Source: an uncultured Treponema sp.
GTDB lineage: Bacteria; Spirochaetota; Spirochaetia; Treponematales; Treponemataceae
Length of the DNA: 53,977 nt
Reading direction: 5' to 3'
NCBI GenBank assembly: GCA_947178095.1
Contig: CAMWWZ010000008.1
Coordinates: 1 to 53,977 of the forward strand
A model generated the notes under the pieces. The model searched no databases. It was not told the origin of the DNA and was given only the letters and a program-made list of their open reading frames with translations. Numbering within the stretch: the first letter of the stretch is position 1; each line of letters begins with the position of its first letter. Positions 16,732 to 24,066 of the stretch are shown one piece after another. Both the position numbers and the translations under genes were made by a program.

Positions 16732-17622
16732 ATGAAAAAGCTTTTAGGAGCCTTGGCAATTGGCGCGGCGTTGTTCGACTATGCGGCTTGCGCGAAAATG
16801 GCGCGCGGCGCAAACGGCAACGCGCCTGTCGTCACGCTCAACAGTGGATATGAAATGCCCGCGCTCGGATTGGGCACATACAGTCTGCACGGTGAAACTT
16901 GCAAGAACGCCGTAAAGTCCGCGCTTTCGCAGGGCTACCGTTTGATCGACACCGCCTACATGTACGGCAACGAAACGGAAATCGGCGAAGCGATACGCGA
17001 ATCGGGCATTCCGCGCGAAGAGATTTTCGTCATCACGAAAATCTATCCCGGCGAGCAGTTTGCCAATCCCGAACAGGCGGTGCAGGATTCGCTCGACAGG
17101 CTGAACATCGGCTACATCGACATGATGCTTTTGCACCATCCGGGCGCGAACGACGTGAAGGCATACAAGGCGATTGAAAAATTCGTCGCGCAAGGAAAAA
17201 TCCGTTCCATAGGCTTATCGAATTGGTACATCGAAGAAATCGACGACTTTATCGCGCAAGTCAAAATTATGCCCGCGCTTGTCCAAAACGAAATCCACCC
17301 ATATTATCAGGAACAGAAAGTCGTGCCGCATATTCAGAATCTCGGCATCGTGATGCAGGCGTGGTATCCGCTCGGCGGCAGGGGGCATACCGGCGCGCTA
17401 CTTTCTGATGACACGATTGCGAAAATTGCCAAAGCGCACGGCGTTTCTTCGGCACAGGTGATTTTGCGCTGGCACTTGCAACGCGGCATCGTGCCGATTC
17501 CCGGCTCGTCAAATCCCGCGCACATCCGCGAAAACATCTCCGTTTTCGACTTCGCGCTTACGGACGCGGAAATGAACACAATCGCCGCGCTCGACCGAAA
17601 CGAAAAGCACGATTGGTATTGA
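16732..17622 (+). CDS. Exported aldo-keto reductase
   Basis: 296-residue NAD(P)H-dependent aldo-keto reductase of the prokaryotic AKR5-like type. The catalytic tetrad is visible: D73 and Y78 (LIDTAYMYGNE), K103 (ITKIYPG) and H135 (LLHHPG). The NADPH-binding end is IPGSSNPAHIRENISVF. Unusual is an N-terminal extension of about 32 residues, MKKLLGALAIGAALFDYAACAK, which looks like a signal peptide or weak lipoprotein signal (Tyr at -3), so the enzyme may sit at the membrane or outside the cytoplasm. Begins 3 nt after the hydrolase stop in the same operon. Confidence 0.9.
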   Translation: MKKLLGALAIGAALFDYAACAKMARGANGNAPVVTLNSGYEMPALGLGTYSLHGETCKNAVKSALSQGYRLIDTAYMYGNETEIGEAIRESGIPREEIFVITKIYPGEQFANPEQAVQDSLDRLNIGYIDMMLLHHPGANDVKAYKAIEKFVAQGKIRSIGLSNWYIEEIDDFIAQVKIMPALVQNEIHPYYQEQKVVPHIQNLGIVMQAWYPLGGRGHTGALLSDDTIAKIAKAHGVSSAQVILRWHLQRGIVPIPGSSNPAHIRENISVFDFALTDAEMNTIAALDRNEKHDWY

Positions 17623-18027
17623 GGCAGGTATGAAAAAAATGCGGTTGTGCGGGTGATTCTGTTTATGCGTAAGGCTTAAAGTAAGCTGAATTTACGACAT
17701 ATCACACTATGGGATATGTGCATAGGTGACCGTGCGGAAATGTTTTTATTGTAATCCTATTGAATCTTTTGCGCGATATGTGTCATTTTGCCGTCAGTGC
17801 CTGTGTGTTTCTCAGTGAGAAACAATGTGTTTCGCGGTGAGAAACAGTTTGTTTCGCAGTATGAAACTGAGTGTTTTTCACTGTGAAACTTGCTGTTTCA
17901 CAGTGCGAAACGCCTCATTCCGCACGGAAAAACACGCATTTTTCCCGTAAAATATGGAAACAATCCACACGGTACGAGGCTGTTTACGTTTTGTTCCGAC
18001 ACGCGAACCGTCTTTCTTTTCATCCGC
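17623..18027. other. Convergent intergenic region without a gene
   Basis: 405 nt between the 3' ends of the aldo-keto reductase (+) and the NERD/zinc-ribbon reading frame (-). A start-like ATG at 17630 gives only eight codons (MKKMRLCG). No terminator with a T-run was recognised. The central part is a palindrome array (17807-17911). I see no promoter or conserved coding frame. Confidence 0.7.
17807..17911. repeat. Array of five 17-bp palindromes at exact 22-bp period
   Basis: Units start at 17807, 17829, 17851, 17873 and 17895. Consensus is GTTTCNCAGTGNGAAAC, an imperfect palindrome, separated by 5-nt spacers of unrelated sequence (AATGT, AGTTT, TGAGT, TTGCT). A sixth degraded unit (12 of 17 matches to one unit) is in phase at 17917. 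The half-sites GTTTC and GAAAC alternate every 10-12 bp, about one helical turn, so all face the same side of the DNA. The period is not a multiple of three, so it is not coding. Function unknown. Confidence 0.9.
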
Positions 18028-18273
18028 TTAATACGGCATGGTAAATCTGCATCGCGGATAATTCGCGCAGCCGTAGAATGCGCCGTTCCTGCCGTTTCGC
18101 AGTTTCAGCTCGCCGTTGCATTTGGGGCAAATCAAGTTTTCCATTTTAACCCGGCGTTCCGTAATATCCTGTTGTAGGCTCTGGACGTGCTGCCTTTCCG
18201 CACCTTTTTCCGTAATCGCCTTTGACTCAAGCAGGGCTTTTATCCGCAGAACATCGTCGGCGGAAAGACATTT
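18028..18273 (-). pseudogene. Severed C-terminal part of the NERD protein with zinc ribbon
   Basis: The frame of the NERD gene continues, without shift, for 81 codons after its TAA at 18274-18276. It begins KCLSADDVLRIKALLESKAIT, contains a helical part, and ends in a topoisomerase-type zinc ribbon: CPKCNGELKLRNGRNG, then CANYPRCRF, then TMPY and a TAA at 18028-18030. This is the normal tail of NERD-zinc ribbon proteins, so the upstream stop looks like a nonsense mutation, a sequencing error, or readthrough. It has no start codon of its own with a ribbon-compatible ribosome-binding site. Confidence 0.8.
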
Positions 18274-18771
18274 TTATGTGCTTGCCGCCCTGATTGTGTC
18301 GTTCAGCGCGTGACGGTAAATGACTGGAACGGACGATTCGATGCCTTTCAACGTCGCGTCTCCCGCAAAAACGACAATCGGATAATATATTGCCTGCGGA
18401 AAGTCCGCCAGCGCATCCTTGAGCGCGTAAACATGACTCCAGTTCTGCTTGACGGGATTTCTGAACGTATGCTTTTCCTTGAAGATAACCTGCATCCAGT
18501 TATCGGCTTTTTCATCTCCGAAGACCCATCCCTTATAATGCTTTGTTTCAATAACGAAAATGCCGTATTCGGACAGAACAATTTGGTCAATCTGCGATGT
18601 CGTGCCTTTTGCGTTCCGTATCAGGACATCGTGCAGCAAAATATAATTCGCACCGAGCGCATGTAGCGTGGCGTTCACTTTCGCCTCTCCGACCGCGCCT
18701 TTTATGTTCGCAGATTTGAGTTTGAGGATTATGAAGAGGACGGCGAATATCAGCAGGAAAAGGATGGACAT
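18274..18771 (-). CDS. NERD-domain protein, cut by an in-frame TAA
   Basis: 165 residues: an N-terminal membrane helix (LFLLIFAVLFIIL) and a NERD domain, a nuclease-related fold (GAVGEAKVNATLHAL, LHDVLIRNAKGTTSQIDQIVLSEYGIFVIETKHYKGWVFG). The D...E-x-K-like core residues (QIDQIV, VIETKHY) are present. Full-length relatives carry a C-terminal zinc ribbon, which here lies beyond the stop (18028-18273). It starts 22 nt after the secreted protein gene and is the last gene of the minus-strand accessory operon. The intact combined frame would be 18028-18771. Substrate unknown; nucleic acid binding or cleavage is inferred from the fold. Confidence 0.8.
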   Translation of the reverse strand: MSILFLLIFAVLFIILKLKSANIKGAVGEAKVNATLHALGANYILLHDVLIRNAKGTTSQIDQIVLSEYGIFVIETKHYKGWVFGDEKADNWMQVIFKEKHTFRNPVKQNWSHVYALKDALADFPQAIYYPIVVFAGDATLKGIESSVPVIYRHALNDTIRAAST

Positions 18772-18793
18772 AGACTTTCTCCATTACATACGG

Positions 18794-20410
18794 CTACAGC
18801 ACATCGTCCAAAGCTTCCTGCGCGTCGTCGTGATTTTGAAATTCGTATTCAATCCAAATGTAGGCTTCGGAAGTCAAATACTTGCTTGCGCAGTCAATGC
18901 CGAGCAGGATTCCGAAAAGCCCGTCAAAGTCTTTGTAATTCTCTTTTGTTACACTCCACTGCGCCCGGTATGTCCGCGCACCTTCGCTTAATGCCTGCAT
19001 CCAATATTTTTCATCTTTCCAATAGTAATCGGATTTTATGGTATCGGTCAGCGAAAACTTTCCGTATTTCTTTTCAAGTGGCGAAAGCAGATTGTCGAAC
19101 TGCCGTTTTGCTTCCGTTCCGTAGTCGGAAGTCCGTATATCACGGGAAATTCCTTTTATATAGTACAATCCTACGGCATCGCTTATCCAGACGATGTATT
19201 TTTCAAACAGTGGGTGCGCTTTCTTCGGCTTCACGTAGTAACGCTCATCGGCAATATGCTCTGGTTCGCTGCCGCCGCAGGCGACTTTCACTTCCTCATA
19301 TGTCATGCCGATGTCAAATCCGAACGGTCCGCTCCCTTTTCCCGATTTGTTCATTGAACGATAGTCTTTCGCCTTTTTAATCAACTTAATCTCATAGCAT
19401 AAGGACAAATCGATTTCATCGTCATCAGTCGTGGCAAAGCAGTAATAAAAATTTGAGTTCTTGTTGCACAGCGTGAACGAAAAAGGAATAAGACGATTAC
19501 TGTTTATCAGATTTTCGATATGCGAATATCCTGCGGCGTTTTTGTTGAAATCATATTTTCGTACAATCGCGGAATAGTTTTCGTTCCAGTCTATCGGTGC
19601 GGATTTTGACTCTTCGGAGTATTCCTTCAGTGCATAATAAAAGCAGAAATTGAAACTCAAATAAAAGTCATCGCTCAATCTGTAGTTTCCGTCATCATCA
19701 AACTTTAGGAACGCTAACTTCATAAGTTTCTTTTCGGTGGAAGAGTAGACAAGTCGCTCTGTAGGCACTCCCGAGTTTTTGTCGTACAAGGTTTTGTGTT
19801 TCAAAGTGCCGTCGGAGTTGTATTCGTATTCTTCTGCCTGCTTTTCAGTTTTAGGGTCATACTCCATTGTTCGCATCAGACGGTTGTCAGCGTTAAAATG
19901 AGATTTCTTGGTTTTATTCCCTGTTTTCTTGTCATAAGAAAATTGTAGAAAGCCATCAAATGAATCGTCCGCTTTGTAATGAATAATCCTTATTATTTTT
20001 TCTTTTTCATATTCGTAAAGCGCATAAGAATCAAGTTCCCCGTCCTCATACCAAGAAGTTTTCTTTTTAAGACCTGTCTTTTCATCGTATTCAAAGACGT
20101 ACCCGTCTGTCTTCTGCAATAACAAAAAGCCAGTGCGCTTGCTGTATTCGCAGTGTGCTTCTTTTTCGCCATTAGAATACCAGTCAATAATTATAATGTC
20201 ATCGATTTCGCTGATTGTTCCTGCATGCGCATCTTTACGATACAATTCGTTACCTTGTATGTTAAAAATGAGATTACCGTCGTTGTCGTATATGGCATTG
20301 CCTGAAATTTGATGAGTAAATTTTGCATCTTTATACAATTTCATATTTGGAATCGCAAAACATAAGGACGTTAATAACAGCGCGAGATTTGTAAAAAATA
20401 ACTTTTTCAT
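18794..20410 (-). CDS. Secreted protein with YD/MORN-like text repeats, function unknown
   Basis: 538 residues with a Sec signal peptide (MKKLFFTNLALLLTSLCFA). Residues from about 25 to 240 are repeats of the type YDxxG...K...Y/F (IYDNDGNLIF, FEYDEKTGLKKKTSWYEDG, FSYDKKTGNKTKKSHFNADN, EYDPKTEKQAEEYEYNSDG, LYDKNSG), resembling YwqK-like antitoxin or MORN-type repeats. The second half is different: GPFGFDIGMTYEEVKVACGG followed by a mixed alpha/beta domain I do not recognise. ATG 20410 follows an AAGGAG site; the frame upstream is open but has no signal peptide. Third gene of the accessory operon. No enzyme motif seen. Confidence 0.75.
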   Translation of the reverse strand: MKKLFFTNLALLLTSLCFAIPNMKLYKDAKFTHQISGNAIYDNDGNLIFNIQGNELYRKDAHAGTISEIDDIIIIDWYSNGEKEAHCEYSKRTGFLLLQKTDGYVFEYDEKTGLKKKTSWYEDGELDSYALYEYEKEKIIRIIHYKADDSFDGFLQFSYDKKTGNKTKKSHFNADNRLMRTMEYDPKTEKQAEEYEYNSDGTLKHKTLYDKNSGVPTERLVYSSTEKKLMKLAFLKFDDDGNYRLSDDFYLSFNFCFYYALKEYSEESKSAPIDWNENYSAIVRKYDFNKNAAGYSHIENLINSNRLIPFSFTLCNKNSNFYYCFATTDDDEIDLSLCYEIKLIKKAKDYRSMNKSGKGSGPFGFDIGMTYEEVKVACGGSEPEHIADERYYVKPKKAHPLFEKYIVWISDAVGLYYIKGISRDIRTSDYGTEAKRQFDNLLSPLEKKYGKFSLTDTIKSDYYWKDEKYWMQALSEGARTYRAQWSVTKENYKDFDGLFGILLGIDCASKYLTSEAYIWIEYEFQNHDDAQEALDDVL

Positions 20411-20493
20411 ACATACTCCTTTGGAATAATTATACCACAGTTTTTGGTAAAACATTGTAAATGTTCCCGCTGTTTGTATAAGCATTTATTCTT

Positions 20494-21510
20494 CTAGCGT
20501 TTTCTGCGGTATCTGTTGTAATAATGCCTTCTTGGTCTATGATTTGGTGGCGGCGAATATTGATATGAATAAATCGGTGAGACATACAAATTTCTTGAAA
20601 TGTTCATGAAAATCCGACACTGGACATTCACTGCTTTTTGAAAATTCTTATTCCAGTTTTTAGCATACTGCCTGAATTCGCTTGCGAACATGACTTTATT
20701 TTCATTTACAAAAACCATTTTTAAAAATTTACTTCTTTCTTTTTGTTCAGGCAAAAATAGAAGGTTTGTTGCACAAGCAATGTAATTGTGCTTGCCGTCA
20801 AAATAACAGTGCGGGCATTTTCTGCAAAAGGACAAAGGAACGCATTTATGAAGCGGATTCATCTGATTCCAAAGAAACGGACATCGGACAGAATATCCGA
20901 CACCAATCGGAATCTTTAGTCCAAACTGTTGAAGCGCGTTTCTCTTTTCTTCAATCAAATCAGCATCCGCATCATACACCCAGCTGAAATTGTCCGTATT
21001 GTTGACCTCGGTTTTCAACGCTTCTTTGTCAAGCATTGTATGGCGAAAGCGTGAAAGGTCGATTTCAAGCGCGGACAGTTTCAAAGCTTTGATTTTTTCT
21101 TTTTTCTCATCGTCAACTGCATGCGTCACGAAAATTTCTACGATAAATCTTTTTCCGTCGCACGTTACAAGAATATCAGGAATGACGGAAGCAACGTTTT
21201 TTTCAAGCACGACATCATCTATCCTGTATTTTACGGGCGCGCCGTTTTTCACGAACGTGAATTCCTTCATCTCAAGAAATACGTCTTTCGCCATATAGTG
21301 CAACGCCGACTGATAACCGTGCTCGCACTCGGCAGTACGAAAATGCGCAAAGTGATGTTCTTTTTTCTTTCCGTTGTTTTTCGCAACGAGCGGTTGTCCG
21401 CATCCGGGGCAGACGCAATCACATTTCTTGCCGTTTTCCACATCTTCGATGTAAACGACATTTCCGTCTTTTCTCACGCCGCATGGAAGTTGTATGTTTT
21501 TCATCATCAT
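20494..21510 (-). CDS. CoiA-like protein with zinc finger and nuclease core
   Basis: 338 residues. The N-terminus carries CVCPGCGQPLVAKNNGKKKEHHFAHF, the Cys-x2-Cys-Gly and HFAH signature of CoiA-like proteins, then a restriction-endonuclease-like core VIPDILVTCDGKRFIVEIFVTH (probable PD...E-x-F variant). A second cysteine-rich segment is CRKCPHCYF, and the end is rich in Tyr, Pro and Arg. CoiA relatives are linked to competence and to mobile elements; nuclease activity is inferred. ATG 21510 overlaps the stop of the upstream gene in an ATGA junction, so the two are translationally coupled. Confidence 0.78.
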   Translation of the reverse strand: MMMKNIQLPCGVRKDGNVVYIEDVENGKKCDCVCPGCGQPLVAKNNGKKKEHHFAHFRTAECEHGYQSALHYMAKDVFLEMKEFTFVKNGAPVKYRIDDVVLEKNVASVIPDILVTCDGKRFIVEIFVTHAVDDEKKEKIKALKLSALEIDLSRFRHTMLDKEALKTEVNNTDNFSWVYDADADLIEEKRNALQQFGLKIPIGVGYSVRCPFLWNQMNPLHKCVPLSFCRKCPHCYFDGKHNYIACATNLLFLPEQKERSKFLKMVFVNENKVMFASEFRQYAKNWNKNFQKAVNVQCRIFMNISRNLYVSPIYSYQYSPPPNHRPRRHYYNRYRRKR

Positions 21511-22427
21511 TTCTCCCCTCCCGCTTTTTCCGCCGGCATCATGTCAATTAGGCTGCCATCGCATTCGGGATAGTGCTTGCACACTATGTACGCCTCGCCG
21601 TCGTCGGGAAAGATGACGGCATTCGCCTCTTTGTACAGATACTCTTTGCCGCAGTGAATGCAATGCACTTTTGCGTCCATGGCAAGGTGCGGGAACGCAT
21701 GGATGCCGCGTTCCAGTTCCGCCATTCGCGCCGCTCCGCACAATAGGGTCGGAGTCAGGACTTTGTAGTCAAGGTACGTGCCGCGGCATGACGGATAATT
21801 TTTGCAGACGACCATAGTAAGATGCCGGTCGTTGACCTGAATGACCTTTGACTTTCTGAAATCGAACGACTTTTTGCAATGGGTGCAGAACACCGTGGAA
21901 TCCGTCCGCAGACTTCCCGCAGGATTGTGCTCGTCGTCAAACTGGCGCAACGCCTCGCTCCTCGGCTTTCCCTGCAACACGGTGATTTTATCCGCCGGAA
22001 AACCGACGATTTCTTTCGCGTCACCCAGTTCGTAATAGTGCCGGGCATAGTCGAGCACGGCTTCCGCTCCGTACTGCGCCACGCCTGAAAATGCCAGCAC
22101 CTCTTCCCAGTCCTGAACGTCGCGGGCATCCTTGAACCTTCGAAGGAGCAACTCCGCAAGCGTCTGCTCCGTCTCCGTGGCGTGAATCAAATCGTTCCAT
22201 TTTTTGAAGCCCGCCATTTTCGCAATCAGGTGCTGCGCCCGCGCGAGCGTGATTTCCTGCTCGTCCTCGTCGCTAAATTCGTAGTAAAAGAAGATGTCGC
22301 CCACATCGTAGAATTTCCAGTCGTAGCTGTACGAAATGAACCCGTCGCTTTCCACGGTTTTTGTCTGAGTCCGCCAATCTTTGAGGAAATTTTTGGCTTG
22401 CTTCCTGAAGAAGTCAAGATGAGACAT
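21507..22427 (-). CDS. Double zinc-ribbon protein, function unknown
   Basis: 306 residues. The first 80 residues form a helical domain ending ITLARAQHLIAKMAGFKKWNDLIHA, a small module seen at the front of various uncharacterised proteins. Two zinc ribbons of topoisomerase type follow: CTHCKKSF...CKNYPSC and CIHCGKEY...CKHYPEC. No catalytic motif was recognised. First gene behind the strong promoter at 22587-22615 with an unusually long leader of about 150 nt. AAGGAG precedes ATG 22427. Zinc ribbons here, in the NERD tail and in the CoiA-like neighbour suggest that the whole operon acts on nucleic acids. Confidence 0.7.
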   Translation of the reverse strand: MSHLDFFRKQAKNFLKDWRTQTKTVESDGFISYSYDWKFYDVGDIFFYYEFSDEDEQEITLARAQHLIAKMAGFKKWNDLIHATETEQTLAELLLRRFKDARDVQDWEEVLAFSGVAQYGAEAVLDYARHYYELGDAKEIVGFPADKITVLQGKPRSEALRQFDDEHNPAGSLRTDSTVFCTHCKKSFDFRKSKVIQVNDRHLTMVVCKNYPSCRGTYLDYKVLTPTLLCGAARMAELERGIHAFPHLAMDAKVHCIHCGKEYLYKEANAVIFPDDGEAYIVCKHYPECDGSLIDMMPAEKAGGEK

Positions 22428-22586
22428 AATATTTCTCCTTGAGCATACGTCTATTGCGTCGCTAAAATGCCAGCACCTATAGCAGCAATAACCTGATGCC
22501 CTAGGTAAATATTACATTTGTTTTTGATGTGGCACGATAAAAATCTTCGCGCTGGCCGCAAGCCCTGCCACGGAACTACTTTGGTT

Positions 22587-22615
22587 ATTATAGCATGGGG
22601 CGAGCGCGGTGTCAA
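22587..22615 (-). promoter_or_regulatory. Consensus sigma-70 promoter of the accessory operon
   Basis: On the minus strand TTGACA (22615-22610), exactly 17 nt, TATAAT (22592-22587): both hexamers perfect. It drives leftward transcription into the zinc-ribbon, CoiA-like, secreted and NERD genes. Such a strong unregulated-looking promoter suggests either constitutive high expression or control by a repressor or by the 150-nt leader. Confidence 0.85.
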
Positions 22616-22699
22616 GCACAAATCCGCTTTTCGCAAAAACTTCGCGCGACTTCTGCGCCAAAGCGATAGTCGGCATTTCCCTTGCGTTCGTTTCCTCGT

Positions 22700-23428
22700 T
22701 TATAAAGCGTTAAATAAATCGGGCGAAATAGTCATTATCAATATTTGCGCCGCTGTCGCAACATTCAATATAAAATGACCTATCATAAACGGCAACGGGT
22801 TTCGGTTTTTTTGATACCAAAAGCAAATCATTATTGTGAGAGGCAAAAAAGATAAAAACCTATAGAATACAAATATACCGTCGGGCAAAAAAGGGATAAA
22901 ACTATGTTGTAAAGCGTAGAAAAATGCCGCAAAAGAAACATTAACCCACTTATTGTTTGTAGACAAATTTATTGCGTAACCCAAGTATAATCCATCTTCC
23001 GCAAGTGTGGTTGAAAGAGGCAGTAATAGCAAAACTATTATTGCAAGCCATAAAGGAATAGGCTCTACCATAGTTTTATCAAGATATGGAAAAACACCAT
23101 AGCAAATCAAGCCTGCAAGATATAACCCGCACATTCCGACAACTACTGTTAAAACAGTAATTAAAATTGCCGTAACAACTTTTGTTTTACCTTTTTCATA
23201 GTTAATTAGTTTTTTATATGTCAGTCCTTTTCTGCGCAAGATAAGGAATAAAATAGCAATCGTAAATATATTGCAAACAATCGCTATTGTTGTCCACCAT
23301 TTGCTTATAGAAGTATACGGCAATTTTGAAATTACCGACAATAAGAAAAAGGCCGCTAAAAATAAGATACACCTAATAGGTAATAAAAAAGGAATTGTCT
23401 TTTGAATACCGTTATTTTTGCTTTCCAC
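22700..23428 (-). CDS. CPBP-family intramembrane protein (atypical motif 1)
   Basis: 242-residue, about seven-span membrane protein. Motifs of the CPBP (Rce1/Abi) family are present in altered form: AEDGLYLGY in place of EExxxR, ALQHSF for the second motif and IGHFILN for the third. CPBP proteins include CAAX-type proteases and bacteriocin-immunity proteins. With Glu-Asp rather than Glu-Glu and no Arg, activity is uncertain. Start is GTG 23428 with AAGGAG. Base composition is clearly more AT-rich than that of the flanking core genes and lacks their GCG-rich codons, a sign of foreign origin. Confidence 0.72.
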   Translation of the reverse strand: MESKNNGIQKTIPFLLPIRCILFLAAFFLLSVISKLPYTSISKWWTTIAIVCNIFTIAILFLILRRKGLTYKKLINYEKGKTKVVTAILITVLTVVVGMCGLYLAGLICYGVFPYLDKTMVEPIPLWLAIIVLLLLPLSTTLAEDGLYLGYAINLSTNNKWVNVSFAAFFYALQHSFIPFLPDGIFVFYRFLSFLPLTIMICFWYQKNRNPLPFMIGHFILNVATAAQILIMTISPDLFNAL

Positions 23429-23530
23429 TATTTACTCCTTATAATGTCTACTATCTATTCGGGGTTTGTATCGGCATTTCGGGGTGTTCTTATGCCTCTC
23501 GTTTGCTGAAGCGTCCTAAAAACATAAAAA

Positions 23531-23566
23531 CAAAAAAGTCCGCGCAATTCCTGCGCGGACTTTTTT
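23531..23566. terminator. Bidirectional intrinsic terminator
   Basis: Stem GTCCGCGCA / TGCGCGGAC (9 bp, 5-nt loop), flanked by A6 and T6, so it can end transcripts from either side. It lies 17 nt after the stop of the DoxX-like gene on the minus strand. Confidence 0.88.
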
Positions 23567-23582
23567 CAAGCATTTGCCGCTT

Positions 23583-23966
23583 TTAATCGTTGAGCGACCA
23601 AAGCGCGCCGAGCACGATGATGTGTCCTGCGAAATCGTAGAGCCACGGCAAGAACGGATTGAAGTCGCCCTGCAAGATGTCGCCCATGATAATCGCGACT
23701 GCCCAAACAATCATGATGATCCAGCCGAGAATGTTGTCGAACGCGCCGAATCTGTCGCCGACAAAGCATTCGAGCAAAAGCAAAACGCCTGCCACCAATT
23801 CAAGCACGCCGAAAATCAATCCTGCCCAACTTCCGAGCATTCCTTTCAACGCCATCGCGCCGAAATCGCCCGCGCCCTGCAAAGCCCAAATTCCGCCCAC
23901 GAGCAAAAGGCACGCAAGCGCGAGCTGAAGAATCAATCTTCCGATTGACTTTGTAGAATTTCTCAT
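23583..23966 (-). CDS. Small four-span membrane protein, DoxX-like
   Basis: 127 residues with four hydrophobic segments: LILQLALACLLLVGGIWAL, SWAGLIFGVLELVAGVLLLL, ILGWIIMIVWAVAIIMGDIL and the C-terminal FAGHIIVLGALWSL. Layout and size match the DoxX-like family of small membrane proteins, but no family-defining residue can be named. GAGG precedes ATG 23966. It stands alone, ended by the terminator at 23531. Function unknown. Confidence 0.7.
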   Translation of the reverse strand: MRNSTKSIGRLILQLALACLLLVGGIWALQGAGDFGAMALKGMLGSWAGLIFGVLELVAGVLLLLECFVGDRFGAFDNILGWIIMIVWAVAIIMGDILQGDFNPFLPWLYDFAGHIIVLGALWSLND

Positions 23967-24066
23967 AGAACATTCCTCGTTTGAAATTTTTTTTCACTCT
24001 TGTGAATGAAAAATCATTGTCAAATTGTAACACAAAAACTTGAAATTGGCAAGGATAAATTGTATT

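Noticed and set aside
17807..17911. CRISPR array
   Set aside because: Units are palindromic and 17 bp, spacers only 5 bp, no cas genes nearby.
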